64,000 nucleotides of DNA from Flavobacterium proteolyticum (GCF_015223105.1 NZ_JADFTZ010000003.1:186001-250000); one strand, 5' to 3'. Positions 47,281 to 57,819 are shown, counted from the stretch's first letter. Notes: generated by a model not told the origin, from the letters alone. Numbers and translations are program-made.

Positions 47281-50100
47281 TTAAAAAGCTAAAATATACT
47301 CGACAAGTCCTTGCTCATGAGGTAAATCCATTTTTTTACGTAAACGATATCGTTTTATTTCAACACTTCTTACAGAAATATTTAACAGTGGAGCTATTTC
47401 TTTTGAAGATAAATTTAATCTTAGGTAAGCACAAAGTCTTAAATCATTTGGTGTTAAAGAGGGATGTAATTGCTTTACTTTTTTCAAAAAATCTTTATCA
47501 GCATTATCAAATGCTTCTTTAAAAACATTCCAAGTATCTTCATTAGAAATATTCTTATTTATAGTTGTAATAACTGATTTAATACTTTTATTTGTGTTTT
47601 CCTCAGCTGTTTTCTTAAGGTCTTCTTTAATTAAAGATAACAATTCATTCTTTTTAATTAAACTCATTGTTGAAACAGCTAACTCTTTATTTTTATTATT
47701 AACATCATTTGATAATTGCTCATTTTTTAACTTCATCAATTGCTGTTCACTTTCTAAAGCAGCAATTTCTAATAATAAATTATTTTCTTCTATTAACTTT
47801 TGCTCTTTGGCTTGATAATACTTCTTATACGTTTTATGAATGTACATAGCTAAAATAATACCCAAAACAAAGTAGAATAATATAGCAAAATTAGTAGCAT
47901 ACCATGGCTTAAGAATTACAAAACTATAGCTTGCAATATTTTCAGGCTTTGAATTGGCAATTTTTGCTCTTACTTTAAAAACATATTTACCTGGTGGTAG
48001 ATTTTTAAAATTTGCTGAAGTTTTGGCAGACCATTCCGTCCAATCTTTTTGTAAACCTTCTAAAATGTATTGAAATTCAGCATTAATGTATTTGTTATAC
48101 TCTGGAACAGTATAATTAATTATAATATTATTTTCATCATATTTAAATTCTCCAGATTCTTTAACTGAGCAATTAATTAACTTTTCATCCAGTTTATTAA
48201 TAGTAATGTTTGTAACAGAAACACTATAATTTTTAAAAATCAAATCATTAATATTGATTGTATAGTAACCATCTGTTGTGCCTATTAAATAAATCGAATT
48301 TGATAATTGAGTTATATTTTCATAACCCAACATCGAATTTCGTAAAGATGCAGGAATTGGAATTGAATTCTCTTTCAATTGATTACTTAATTTACTTAAA
48401 GTAAAATAGTAAATGTAATTTTTAGAAAACAACCACAACTTATTAGATTTATCTACAATCATCTTACCCGATGTAAATTCATCATTTTGAAAAACTGAGC
48501 TTAAGACAGAATCCTTTTGGAATATTTTATTCTTCTCATTTAATTGAAAAATGCCATCCTTGAGTGAGTAATAAATTTTTCCATTGAATTTTTTTAAACA
48601 AGCATTTTTACCTTTTGTTGGAGATTTATAAGTATAAAGTTTATCTGCCTTATTGAATTCTTTATTCAACTGAAAACGAAAAACGCCTTTGTATTCATGA
48701 CTTACATACACTTCATAAGAATTTGTTATTTCAAAGTATTTAGACGAATAATCAAAACCTGAAATCTTATTTTTAAACTTCCATTGGTTATTTGTCTTTT
48801 GTAAAACTGAAATACCATAATAGTTACCTTGTAATAACAAATCATTTCTTCCAGGAACCACTTCAAACTTCCATGTACCTGAAGCCGAAAAAATAGAATT
48901 AGCTATGCCATTATTTATAATAAAAGTTCCTGAGTCATGACCACAAAATAAGGTTCCATTTTGTTCAAATATCGACCAAACTTGGCCTTTTGTTCCATTA
49001 ATAAACTGAAATGAATCATCAGAATTAAATTTTTTAAAAAACAATCCTTGATTGGTTCCAATATAGATAAAATTATTATGTAAAAGTGAGGTATAAACGG
49101 TACCTAGAATACCAGTGTCATCAGAAAAACTTTTTACAGGAGATAGTAAATTGATACAATTAATACCATTATCTAATCCCAACCATAAATTTTTATCAAT
49201 GTCTTCGAATAATGACAAGGCAGTATTATTACTTAAACCTTTATTTTGAGTAATATGATACTTAAGTTTGCCCTCAGCAGTGATAATAAAAATTCCGTTT
49301 GAAACTGTTCCAATTGCGAAACCTTTATCCGAAAGTTGTTGAGCACTATATACACTACTAGATATTAATTGAGAATCAACCTCTGTTTTAAATGGAGTAA
49401 AAATACCATTAACATATTTAAAAAATCCATTAGATTGTGTTTGAAACAACAATCCTTCATCATTTGAAAAAACTTCAACTATTTTATTATTTAAAATTAA
49501 AGCACTTCCTGAAATTAATTTACTCTTTCCATTTTCAATTTCAAACAACCCTTCATTTGCAACTTGAAAATAAATCGAATTATTTGTTTGAAAAGCTTTT
49601 AAAACATTGTTTTTAGGTGTAATTATAGTAAATTTTCCTGTTTTTGAATCGTAAATATAAATCTGATTTAACGATTGAAAAATGATCCATTGTTCATGGT
49701 TCAAAATATTCCAAAATTGCTCATCATCAACAATTTTATTCTTAATTATATTACTTAATGAGTGATATTTTAATTGGTTATTAGCTTCACGACTCCAATA
49801 ACCAAACTCCATATAACAACCCGTATATATCTTATCTCCAACTACTTTAACAGATCGAATAATGGTTTCGTTAGGAGAAGGATATAGATTCCAATTAGAA
49901 CCATTAAATTCTAATAAACCTTCATTATTAGCAAAAAATATAAATTGATTTTTATCTTGAGAAATCATCCAATTTTGATTTCCTGCGTTATAAATACTTG
50001 AAGAATATTTTACGATTGGAGGTAGCTCTTGTGCTATACATAATAAGCTTGAAATAAAGACTAAAACGGTAAGTAAAGCTTTTTGTAAAATTGAATTCAT
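47281..50100 (-). CDS. Membrane-spanning glycan sensor with LuxR-type DNA-binding domain
   Basis: A 939-residue one-component regulator. After a signal peptide (to about 23), a long extracytoplasmic beta-propeller (about 30-640) with two-component-regulator propeller repeats is followed by a Y_Y_Y domain (about 650-725), one membrane helix (about 738-758), a coiled coil (about 760-850) and a C-terminal LuxR-type helix-turn-helix (881-939: SLTPNDLRLCAYLRLNLSSK, SVRSVEIKRYRLRKKM). Hybrid two-component regulators of Bacteroides loci have the same sensor but add kinase and receiver domains, which are absent here. It presumably binds a beta-glucan fragment outside and activates the susCD operon. 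Confidence 0.9.
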   Translation of the reverse strand: MNSILQKALLTVLVFISSLLCIAQELPPIVKYSSSIYNAGNQNWMISQDKNQFIFFANNEGLLEFNGSNWNLYPSPNETIIRSVKVVGDKIYTGCYMEFGYWSREANNQLKYHSLSNIIKNKIVDDEQFWNILNHEQWIIFQSLNQIYIYDSKTGKFTIITPKNNVLKAFQTNNSIYFQVANEGLFEIENGKSKLISGSALILNNKIVEVFSNDEGLLFQTQSNGFFKYVNGIFTPFKTEVDSQLISSSVYSAQQLSDKGFAIGTVSNGIFIITAEGKLKYHITQNKGLSNNTALSLFEDIDKNLWLGLDNGINCINLLSPVKSFSDDTGILGTVYTSLLHNNFIYIGTNQGLFFKKFNSDDSFQFINGTKGQVWSIFEQNGTLFCGHDSGTFIINNGIANSIFSASGTWKFEVVPGRNDLLLQGNYYGISVLQKTNNQWKFKNKISGFDYSSKYFEITNSYEVYVSHEYKGVFRFQLNKEFNKADKLYTYKSPTKGKNACLKKFNGKIYYSLKDGIFQLNEKNKIFQKDSVLSSVFQNDEFTSGKMIVDKSNKLWLFSKNYIYYFTLSKLSNQLKENSIPIPASLRNSMLGYENITQLSNSIYLIGTTDGYYTININDLIFKNYSVSVTNITINKLDEKLINCSVKESGEFKYDENNIIINYTVPEYNKYINAEFQYILEGLQKDWTEWSAKTSANFKNLPPGKYVFKVRAKIANSKPENIASYSFVILKPWYATNFAILFYFVLGIILAMYIHKTYKKYYQAKEQKLIEENNLLLEIAALESEQQLMKLKNEQLSNDVNNKNKELAVSTMSLIKKNELLSLIKEDLKKTAEENTNKSIKSVITTINKNISNEDTWNVFKEAFDNADKDFLKKVKQLHPSLTPNDLRLCAYLRLNLSSKEIAPLLNISVRSVEIKRYRLRKKMDLPHEQGLVEYILAF

Positions 50101-50348
50101 TTATTAGTAAATATTAATAACAATCATAAATATATAGATAAAAAATAGAAAAATAAAATAAGATAAAATAAAAAGTAAATTTCAAATGGAACGTGCTTTA
50201 ATTAATAGCTTAACTAATTATTGTTTTGTATGTAAATGGAACTATAAAACTAAATTTAACATAGATAAACTAATTTAAAATGACTTTACAATACGAAAAT
50301 AATAATAGAATTATTTGATTTATTAATCTTGTAAAAAATCTTAATTCA

Positions 50349-50356
50349 TATCTTTG
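50349..50356 (+). promoter_or_regulatory. uvrA promoter
   Basis: TATCTTTG (50349-50356) is a perfect TAnnTTTG match, 20 bp before the ATG, with TTG (50329-50331) 17 bp upstream. Confidence 0.65.
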
Positions 50357-50376
50357 CAAATCTTTTAAAAACAACG

Positions 50377-53166
50377 ATGACACAACCTGATTTTTCTACC
50401 TTAGAACCTAAAAAAAACATTCTAATTAAAGGAGCTCAATTGCACAACCTTAAAAATTTAGATGTTGCTATACCTAGAAATAAATTAGTAGTTATTACTG
50501 GACTTTCCGGTTCTGGTAAGTCAAGCTTGGCATTTGACACCTTGTATGCTGAAGGACAACGCAGATATGTTGAAAGTTTATCGTCATACGCACGTCAGTT
50601 TTTAGGAAGATTAGACAAACCTAAGGTGGAATACATAAAAGGAATTGCACCTGCGATTGCCATAGAACAAAAAGTAAATACCAGCAATGCGCGTTCTACG
50701 GTTGGGACTTCTACCGAAATCTACGATTATTTAAAGCTTCTTTTTGCCAGAATTGGAAAAACTTACTCGCCTATTTCCGGTAAAGAAGTTAAAAAAGATA
50801 CGGTTTCTGATGTAATTAACGACATTAAAGAATTCACTTTAGATAGCAAATGGTTACTTCTTGCTCCCATTCATTTAGAAGACGGAAGAGCTTTAGAAGA
50901 TAAACTAAAAGTGCTGTTACAACAAGGTTTCGCTCGTATTTTAGTAGATAATGAAATGTTGCGTTTGGATACTATCGAACAACATCAATTAGATAATAAA
51001 GACATTCTTCTGATTGTTGACCGAATTGTAGTTAAAGACGAAGAAGAATTCTACAATAGATTAGCAGATGCTGTTCAAACAGCATTTTATGAAGGAAAAG
51101 GAATTTGTTATTTACAAGAAGTTGATACACAAAAACGTTTAGAATTCAGTTCCAATTTTGAACTAGATGGCATTACTTTTTTAGAACCTAATATTCACTT
51201 ATTCAGTTTCAACAATCCTTACGGAGCTTGTCCAACCTGCGAAGGCTACGGAAGTGTTATTGGAATTGATGAAGATTTAGTGATTCCCAATACCGCTTTA
51301 TCCGTTTATGAAAATGCTGTATTTCCTTGGAGAGGCGAAAGTATGGGATGGTATCGCGACCAATTGGTAAACAATGCTTATAAATTTGATTTTCCTATTC
51401 ATAAACCTTTTTTCGAACTTTCTGACGAACAAAAACAACTGATTTGGGATGGAAATTCGTATTTTACTGGATTACATGATTTCTTTTCGGAATTAGAAGA
51501 GAAAAACTATAAAATTCAAAACCGAGTTTTACTTTCGAGATATCGAGGAAAAACAAAATGTACTACTTGTAAAGGTAAACGATTACGCTACGAAGCAAAT
51601 TTCATTAAAGTTGGCGGAAAAACAATTTCGGATTTGGTTGACTTACCAATTGTAAACTTAATCGAATTCTTCAAAAAATTAGATTTAAACGAATACGATG
51701 CTAAAGTCGCGAAACGTTTGTTAATAGAAATCAACAATCGTTTAGACTTTTTATTCAATGTGGGATTGAGTTATTTGACGTTAAATCGTAACTCTAATTC
51801 GCTTTCGGGTGGTGAATCGCAACGTATTAACTTAGCGACTTCGTTAGGAAGTAGTTTAGTTGGTTCGATGTACATTTTAGATGAACCAAGTATCGGTTTA
51901 CATCCAAAAGATACCGAAAGATTAATCGAAGTTTTAAAAGATTTACGTGATTTGGGCAACACTGTAATAGTAGTTGAACACGACGAAGACATCATGAAAG
52001 CTGCCGATATGATTATCGATATTGGTCCAGAAGCAGGAACTCATGGGGGTGAATTAGTAGCTCAAGGAACGTATGATGAAATTCTGAAAGCTGATTCACT
52101 TACTGCAAAATATCTGAATGGAAAAGAAGAAATTTCGGTTCCAAAAACCAGAAGAAAATTCAAAAATCATATTGAAGTTATTGGAGCAAGAGAAAATAAC
52201 TTGAAAAATGAAAATTTCACCTTCCCGTTAGAATGTTTAACCGTGATTACAGGTGTTTCGGGAAGTGGAAAAAGTACGTTGGTGAAGAAAATTCTGTTTC
52301 CAGCCATTCAAAAGAAATTAGAAGGTGTTGGTGAAAAAACAGGTCAATTTACTGAATTAGCCGGAAGTTTTTCACACATCAAACATATCGAATACGTAGA
52401 CCAAAATCCGATTGGAAGAAGTTCGCGTTCGAATCCTGTTACCTATATTAAAGCTTACGATGATATTCGTGATTTATTTGCCAAACAAAACGTTTCCAAA
52501 CTACGAAATTATCAAGCAAAACATTTCTCTTTCAACGTAGATGGAGGAAGATGTGAAGTGTGTAAAGGAGATGGAGAAGTAACTATCGAAATGCAATTCA
52601 TGGCGGATGTTCATTTAGAATGTGAAGCTTGTAACGGAAAACGTTTCAAAAAAGAAGTGTTAGAAGTTACCTTCGAAAACAAAAACATTGATGATATTTT
52701 AAAAATGACCATCGATGAAGCTTTGTTATTCTTTACTGAACAAAAACAGACAAAAATCACGCAAAAACTACAGCCTTTGCAAGACGTTGGTTTAGGCTAT
52801 GTACAATTAGGACAGTCTTCTTCTACCCTTTCTGGTGGCGAGGCGCAACGTATTAAATTGGCTTCCTTTTTAGTCAAAGGAACTATAAAAGATAAAGCAT
52901 TGTTCGTATTTGATGAACCTACAACAGGTTTGCATTTTCACGACATCAAAAAATTATTAGCTTCGTTTGATGCCTTATTGGAAAAAGGACACTCGATTAT
53001 TGTAATTGAACACAATTTAGATTTAATCAAATGTGCCGATTATATTTTAGATATTGGTCCAGAAGGTGGTGAAAATGGAGGAAAATTAGTAGCTTTTGGA
53101 ACACCAGAAGAAGTAGCTAAAAATAAAAACTCTGTTACAGGAAAATATTTAAAAGAAAAACTATAA
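50377..53166 (+). CDS. uvrA: Excinuclease ABC subunit A (UvrA)
   Basis: A 929-residue UvrA, the damage-recognition ATPase of nucleotide excision repair. Two ABC modules are seen: Walker [20 protein letters not shown] and [15 protein letters not shown], signature motifs [14 protein letters not shown] and [14 protein letters not shown], Walker [12 protein letters not shown] and [11 protein letters not shown]. Zinc-binding CxxC pairs occur in [24 protein letters not shown] and CEACNGKR. The length is within the usual range (about 940). A LETM1-like gene starts immediately at its stop codon (TAA-ATG), so the two form an operon. No LexA-like operator was noticed. Confidence 0.97.
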   Translation: MTQPDFSTLEPKKNILIKGAQLHNLKNLDVAIPRNKLVVITGLSGSGKSSLAFDTLYAEGQRRYVESLSSYARQFLGRLDKPKVEYIKGIAPAIAIEQKVNTSNARSTVGTSTEIYDYLKLLFARIGKTYSPISGKEVKKDTVSDVINDIKEFTLDSKWLLLAPIHLEDGRALEDKLKVLLQQGFARILVDNEMLRLDTIEQHQLDNKDILLIVDRIVVKDEEEFYNRLADAVQTAFYEGKGICYLQEVDTQKRLEFSSNFELDGITFLEPNIHLFSFNNPYGACPTCEGYGSVIGIDEDLVIPNTALSVYENAVFPWRGESMGWYRDQLVNNAYKFDFPIHKPFFELSDEQKQLIWDGNSYFTGLHDFFSELEEKNYKIQNRVLLSRYRGKTKCTTCKGKRLRYEANFIKVGGKTISDLVDLPIVNLIEFFKKLDLNEYDAKVAKRLLIEINNRLDFLFNVGLSYLTLNRNSNSLSGGESQRINLATSLGSSLVGSMYILDEPSIGLHPKDTERLIEVLKDLRDLGNTVIVVEHDEDIMKAADMIIDIGPEAGTHGGELVAQGTYDEILKADSLTAKYLNGKEEISVPKTRRKFKNHIEVIGARENNLKNENFTFPLECLTVITGVSGSGKSTLVKKILFPAIQKKLEGVGEKTGQFTELAGSFSHIKHIEYVDQNPIGRSSRSNPVTYIKAYDDIRDLFAKQNVSKLRNYQAKHFSFNVDGGRCEVCKGDGEVTIEMQFMADVHLECEACNGKRFKKEVLEVTFENKNIDDILKMTIDEALLFFTEQKQTKITQKLQPLQDVGLGYVQLGQSSSTLSGGEAQRIKLASFLVKGTIKDKALFVFDEPTTGLHFHDIKKLLASFDALLEKGHSIIVIEHNLDLIKCADYILDIGPEGGENGGKLVAFGTPEEVAKNKNSVTGKYLKEKL

Positions 53167-54363
53167 ATGATAAACCCATCTGCAAATGGTTGGATTGACA
53201 AATTTTTTGCTGAAAACAATGACAATTTCATTGATTTTCAAGGCAATATTTTGTCTTTTTATGAAGATTGTAGAGCAACCGGATTTATTTATGGTTATGT
53301 GGTACATTACCAGCTTAAAAATCAAATTAATACCACAAAATGGTCGTATGATGAAGTGACGAAAGTTGGGTTTTTAAATACGCTTTTTTCGTTATATCGT
53401 ATCGAAAAATCAAACGGTACGAAAGAGGATTTCATAAATTCGGTTTACCAATTTTATAAAATCATTCAGCCTGAAAACCTGAATTTCATCAAAAAATTAC
53501 TTCCAGAAGGAACACACAGTTCACGATTGGAAAAAATTATAGATGACCGAATCCAAACGAATAATAATACGATTAGCAAGAATTTCTCGCACATCATTAC
53601 CAATGCGCTTTTATTTATTGATGTTTTGGCATTCGAACATTTTTTAAAAAATGAAACGTTACCATCCGATTACCTAAAAAATATAGAATCCGATTGTATT
53701 AAAATTGTTTCGTTAGCTTTAAAAATTAAAGAGCGAAAATCAAAATACGATGAATTATTGGTGAAATTGTTTGAAAATTCGATTCGTTATACTAAATTCA
53801 ATACTATTGAAAATATCGAATTATCGGAAATCAAATTGATGCGTCATACTTCGTTATTAGAAAAGTTATATTTATTAGATATTGCTCAAATGGCACTTTG
53901 GAGCGATGAAAAATTGGAATCTAATGAAGACAATTTCTTAAAACTTTTGAGTTCGGAATTAGATTTAAACGCAGATTTACTTGAAAAAAGTATAAAAGAA
54001 ATTAATGCTTTCATTGATACATACAAATCAGAAATTCCATTTTTTAACTATTCGAATCCGATAAAACATTTTTACGATCAAGCCAATAAAAATGTAACTA
54101 AGCTAATCATTCGCAACAAAGACCGATTAACCAAAGAAATCAAAGAAAGTGGCGAATTAATGCAGCTTTTAGCCAAATCCACCACAAAAGATTTGAGCAA
54201 AGAAGAAAAAAAGAAAGTAAAAAAACAGTTGCTTGATATCTGTAAAACAGTGCCATCATTAACTATCTTTTTACTTCCTGGTGGTGGCTTGTTATTGCCT
54301 ATTTTAATAAAATTTATCCCTCAGTTATTGCCTTCGGCGTTTAATGAGAATTTGGATGATTAA
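53167..54363 (+). CDS. LETM1-like membrane-associated protein
   Basis: A 398-residue protein whose C-terminus (about 330-390) has the LETM1-like sequence SKEEKKKVKKQLLDICKTVP, then a hydrophobic hairpin SLTIFLLPGGGLLLPILI and PQLLPSAF. Mitochondrial LETM1 proteins use this region for ribosome binding and cation/proton exchange. The N-terminal 320 residues are helical and unassigned. Similar genes in Flavobacteriaceae carry the label 'LETM1-related biofilm-associated protein' as I remember it; I cannot verify that here. It abuts uvrA (TAA-ATG), which ties its expression to a repair gene. Its 3' end overlaps the convergent carbonic anhydrase by 4 bp. Confidence 0.8.
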   Translation: MINPSANGWIDKFFAENNDNFIDFQGNILSFYEDCRATGFIYGYVVHYQLKNQINTTKWSYDEVTKVGFLNTLFSLYRIEKSNGTKEDFINSVYQFYKIIQPENLNFIKKLLPEGTHSSRLEKIIDDRIQTNNNTISKNFSHIITNALLFIDVLAFEHFLKNETLPSDYLKNIESDCIKIVSLALKIKERKSKYDELLVKLFENSIRYTKFNTIENIELSEIKLMRHTSLLEKLYLLDIAQMALWSDEKLESNEDNFLKLLSSELDLNADLLEKSIKEINAFIDTYKSEIPFFNYSNPIKHFYDQANKNVTKLIIRNKDRLTKEIKESGELMQLLAKSTTKDLSKEEKKKVKKQLLDICKTVPSLTIFLLPGGGLLLPILIKFIPQLLPSAFNENLDD

Positions 54364-54995
54364 AACTTCAACTGGTACACATCATCCAAATCCTTATCAC
54401 AACTAAAATTTACTCCTAAATCGGTAACATAGCCATCGTTAAGTCCATAAACCCAACCATGTAAGGATAATTCTTGACCGTTTTTCCATGCATTTTGAAC
54501 AATAGATGTTTTGGCTAAATCCATTACTTGTTCTTTCACGTTGATTTCAACAAATTTATTGAAACGTTCTTTTTCATCGGTAATCGCATCTAATTCTTCA
54601 TGGTGAAAACGATATACATCTTTAATATGACGAATCCAATTATCAATAATCCCAATAGAATTATTTCCCATTGCGGCTTTAACACCACCACAACCATAAT
54701 GTCCACAAACAATTACATGTTTTACTTTTAAAGCATTTACAGCGTAATCTAAAACACTTAACATGTTCATATCGGTATGTAAAACCATGTTGGCAATATT
54801 TCGATGCACAAAAACTTCTCCAGGTTCAGCACCAATAATTTCATTAGCAGGAACACGACTGTCAGAACAACCAATCCATAATAATGGAGGTTCTTGTCCT
54901 TCAGCCAAATTTTTAAAATAATTTGGACTAATAGCCAATTTATCTTGCACCCACTTTTTGTTGTTATCTAATATTTTCTTATAAAAATCGCTCAT
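54360..54995 (-). CDS. Beta-carbonic anhydrase (Can-like)
   Basis: A roughly 211-residue beta-class carbonic anhydrase starting MSDFYKKILDNNKKWV. Zinc ligands and the catalytic dyad are visible: C and D-R in IGCSDSRVPANEI, and H and C in CGHYGCGGVKAA. EVFVHRNIANMV is also typical. It interconverts CO2 and bicarbonate in the cytoplasm. It has its own perfect -7 element (55016-55023), and a terminator separates it from the SulP-linked carbonic anhydrase upstream. It would therefore be expressed independently of that operon. The ATG at 55001 is an alternative start. Confidence 0.93.
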   Translation of the reverse strand: MSDFYKKILDNNKKWVQDKLAISPNYFKNLAEGQEPPLLWIGCSDSRVPANEIIGAEPGEVFVHRNIANMVLHTDMNMLSVLDYAVNALKVKHVIVCGHYGCGGVKAAMGNNSIGIIDNWIRHIKDVYRFHHEELDAITDEKERFNKFVEINVKEQVMDLAKTSIVQNAWKNGQELSLHGWVYGLNDGYVTDLGVNFSCDKDLDDVYQLKF

Positions 54996-55015
54996 TATCA
55001 TAATCTATGTGGTAT

Positions 55016-55023
55016 CAAATATA
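55016..55023 (-). promoter_or_regulatory. -7 element of the Can-like carbonic anhydrase
   Basis: TATATTTG on the minus strand, a perfect TAnnTTTG match, 20 bp before the ATG at 54995. Confidence 0.6.
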
Positions 55024-55029
55024 AAACAA

Positions 55030-55075
55030 AAAAGCCATCAACACTATGTGAATTTGAAGTGAAATGATGACTTTT
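55030..55075 (-). terminator. Terminator of the SulP-carbonic anhydrase operon
   Basis: AAAAGCCATCA (55030-55040) and TGATGACTTTT (55065-55075) pair fully in the minus-strand RNA with one U-G. A T-rich tail follows. The 24-nt loop is long. Confidence 0.65.
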
Positions 55076-55100
55076 AAATTATCGATTTATTTTTTTAACC

Positions 55101-55781
55101 CTAACGAAGTGCTGCCACTGTAAAATCAGGATTTAATTCATCTTTAATAAACATCACATCGTCGTAGAAAGTTACTAAACCTGTTTCAATATCATGCATG
55201 GCACCAACAATACCTATTTCACCATTTTCAACCATTTGTTCTAAAACAAAACTGCGTTCGATGATGTTTTTCACATTTCGTTTTACATTGATTTCTGATA
55301 CATTTTCAACAAAATCAGAATTAGAAGAACTTCTATTCTCTGAAATTGTACTCTCCTCATAAACAGCGGGTTGTATTTTAGATAGTAATTCCGTTAGGTT
55401 TCCTAATTTAACATGGTCGCAAGCCCCTTTTACTGCACCACATTTACTATGACCTAAAACCACAATTAATTTAGAACCAGCAACTTTACAAGCAAATTCC
55501 ATACTTCCTAAGATATCCGTATTTACAATATTTCCGGCAATTCTAACCGAAAAAATATCGCCTAATCCTTGGTCAAAAATTAACTCTGCTGAAGTTCTAC
55601 TATCAATACAACTTAAAATCGTAGCAAATGGCCATTGACCATCACGAGTTTCGTTTACTTGTTCTAATAAATCTCTATGAGCCTTTAAATTATTAATAAA
55701 ACGATCATTTCCTTCTTGTAAAAACTGTAAAGCTTTACGAGGAGTCATTTGCGCCTGAGTTTCTTTATTATGTGCTTTCAT
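55101..55781 (-). CDS. Beta-carbonic anhydrase associated with a SulP transporter
   Basis: A 226-residue beta-carbonic anhydrase with the metal and catalytic residues in LSCIDSRTSAELIFDQG and LGHSKCGAVKGACDH. It is distinct from the Can-like enzyme in length and in an added segment around residues 120-160 (Ser/Asn-rich). It lies 10 bp after a SulP anion transporter. SulP-carbonic anhydrase pairs are known elsewhere in bacteria and are thought to import bicarbonate and balance it with CO2. That role is inferred here from the pairing. Confidence 0.93.
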   Translation of the reverse strand: MKAHNKETQAQMTPRKALQFLQEGNDRFINNLKAHRDLLEQVNETRDGQWPFATILSCIDSRTSAELIFDQGLGDIFSVRIAGNIVNTDILGSMEFACKVAGSKLIVVLGHSKCGAVKGACDHVKLGNLTELLSKIQPAVYEESTISENRSSSNSDFVENVSEINVKRNVKNIIERSFVLEQMVENGEIGIVGAMHDIETGLVTFYDDVMFIKDELNPDFTVAALR

Positions 55782-55791
55782 AGTTGTTGTG

Positions 55792-57387
55792 TTATTTTAT
55801 TTCTTCTTTTGAATCTTTAATTTTTATGTGTTTGAATTCTGTATTTTCTAAGTCATATTGCTCTTTAAAACCTTTCAATGTTAAATCGATTTCTTTATCA
55901 TCTGCCTTTACATTTCTAAAATCTTTAATTAATTCAACAACATCAAAATCGATGTATTTGGTGTTTGAAGCATCAATAATTAACTTCGAACCTTTTGGAA
56001 TACTTGCTAAAGTATTTTTAATCGCTGCCTTATTTAAAAACGAAACTTCTTGCGCTAATTTAATAGTAATAACATCACCATCATGAAAAGATTCTTTCTT
56101 GAATGAATAGGCTATTTTTAAGTTTTGATACAAAATAAAAATAATACTCACTGCTAATCCGATACCAACTCCTTTCAATAAATCAATACGAACCACCGCA
56201 ATAACGGTAACCACAAAAGGAATAAATTGAGTATAACCATTATTCCATAAATGTACAAAAACACTTGGTTTTGCCAATTTATAACCAACCATCAATAAAA
56301 CCGCTGCTAAAGCTGCTAATGGGATTTTATTTAAAATAAACGGAATAGAAAGTGCAAAAGTGAATAAAAGAAATCCATGAAAAATAGTAGATAATTTAGT
56401 TCTTCCACCAGAATTAATATTAGCAGAAGAACGAACAACTACTGAAGTCATAGGTAATCCTCCTAACAATCCACTTAATAAATTTCCAATTCCTTGCGCT
56501 TTTAATTCGCGATTCGTATCGGTGAATCGTTTGTATGGATCTAATTTATCTGTTGCTTCAATACACAATAAAGTTTCAATTGATGCCACCACAGCTATAG
56601 TAACTGCTACTATCCAAACCTTTACATTAGTTAATTCGGTAAAATCAGGTAAAGCGAATCCATTTTTAATTTCTTCAAAAGAGGGAAGATTTACTAGATG
56701 ATTTTGGGTAATAATCGCTAAACTTGAACCTGATTGAATAAAAAACTCATTCAATAATATACTTACCACCACAACTACCAAAGCTCCAGGAATAACTTTT
56801 ATTTTTTTCAAAGCAGGAACTTTTTCCCAAGTAATCAAAATGGCTAATGATAATAAAGCGATAATTAAAGCTCCTGTGTGTATGTAATTTATTGATTCTA
56901 TTAACGTATCAAATGTAGAATGACCCGATTTTTCTATGTAGAAAAAATCACCCTCGTTATCTACATCGTGACCAAAAGCATGTGGAATCTGTTTTAGGAT
57001 AATAATAATTCCTATGGCGGCTAACATTCCCTCAATTACACTTGTGGGAAAATAATTAGAAAAACTTCCAGCTCTTAAAAAACCTAATAGAATTTGTATT
57101 ATTCCAGCTAAAATTACAGCAACCAAAAAAATATCAAAACTTCCTAAATCAGTAATAGCTGTTAAAACAATCGCCGTTAAACCTGCTGCTGGACCTGTAA
57201 CACTCAAAGCAGAATTACTTAAAAAACCAACTAACACACCTCCAATCACCCCAGAAACAATACCAGAAAACAAAGGAGCTCCAGAGGCCAGTGCAATACC
57301 TAAACATAAGGGTAATGCAATTAAAAATACAACAAGACCAGATGCAAGATCTCCTCTTATATTAGAAAAAATAGAATGACTATTCAT
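55792..57387 (-). CDS. SulP-family inorganic anion transporter with STAS domain
   Basis: A 531-residue SLC26/SulP anion transporter: about twelve membrane helices to residue 425, with GDLASGLVVFLIALPLCLG and SNSALSVTGPAAGLTAIVL at the start and MTSVVVRSSANINSGGRTK in the core. A cytoplasmic STAS-like domain follows at about 435-525. Substrates in the family include bicarbonate, sulfate and chloride. The directly linked carbonic anhydrase points to bicarbonate. The STAS domain lacks an obvious phosphorylatable Ser at the usual site, but alignment would be needed. Confidence 0.92.
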   Translation of the reverse strand: MNSHSIFSNIRGDLASGLVVFLIALPLCLGIALASGAPLFSGIVSGVIGGVLVGFLSNSALSVTGPAAGLTAIVLTAITDLGSFDIFLVAVILAGIIQILLGFLRAGSFSNYFPTSVIEGMLAAIGIIIILKQIPHAFGHDVDNEGDFFYIEKSGHSTFDTLIESINYIHTGALIIALLSLAILITWEKVPALKKIKVIPGALVVVVVSILLNEFFIQSGSSLAIITQNHLVNLPSFEEIKNGFALPDFTELTNVKVWIVAVTIAVVASIETLLCIEATDKLDPYKRFTDTNRELKAQGIGNLLSGLLGGLPMTSVVVRSSANINSGGRTKLSTIFHGFLLFTFALSIPFILNKIPLAALAAVLLMVGYKLAKPSVFVHLWNNGYTQFIPFVVTVIAVVRIDLLKGVGIGLAVSIIFILYQNLKIAYSFKKESFHDGDVITIKLAQEVSFLNKAAIKNTLASIPKGSKLIIDASNTKYIDFDVVELIKDFRNVKADDKEIDLTLKGFKEQYDLENTEFKHIKIKDSKEEIK

Positions 57388-57455
57388 AGAATTATATAAT
57401 ACATTAATACTTTAACACCCCAAAAAACTAAAGAATGTTTAGAAGAAAAACTATA

Positions 57456-57746
57456 TTATAAATTATTTGGAGGAGGAGAAAAAATTTGATGGGCTAAATT
57501 ATCAAAACTCAAATCATACTTTAAAAGTACGTTAAAGGCTACTAACTTGACTGATGAAAAATTTATAATTAAAAAATTGCTAGTGGGTACTGATTTAATT
57601 TCATTAAATGGCGCATGATTTTCTTCCTCTTCACATGTACTATAAAAATACGACGTATCCACTTTATTATCTATCATCCCAATAATTGTTGGGGTAGATA
57701 AAAAAGTAATAAATAAAAATAAAACTATGCTAACCATTAATTTCAT
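57456..57746 (-). CDS. Small exported protein, unknown function
   Basis: I cannot assign this 96-residue protein. It starts MKLMVSIVLFLFITFLSTP (signal peptide or membrane anchor) and continues with an acidic segment CEEEENHAPFNE. It ends in the Pro-rich motif IFSPPPNNL. A weak -7 element (TATATTCG, 57755-57762) leaves a short leader. It precedes the SulP gene on the same strand, 68 bp before its start, so it may be cotranscribed with it. I recall related short proteins with an SPPPN end in Flavobacteriaceae, but no function. Confidence 0.68.
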   Translation of the reverse strand: MKLMVSIVLFLFITFLSTPTIIGMIDNKVDTSYFYSTCEEEENHAPFNEIKSVPTSNFLIINFSSVKLVAFNVLLKYDLSFDNLAHQIFSPPPNNL

Positions 57747-57819
57747 ATTGCGAATATACTATTTTCAAATTATAATTAATCTTATTTTAGTATAAAAACC
57801 AATTTGAAAATTAACATTG

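Noticed and set aside
55784-56086. 100-codon plus-strand open frame opposite the SulP gene
   Set aside because: Overlaps the STAS domain coding region of SulP in antisense, with no promoter or known motif.
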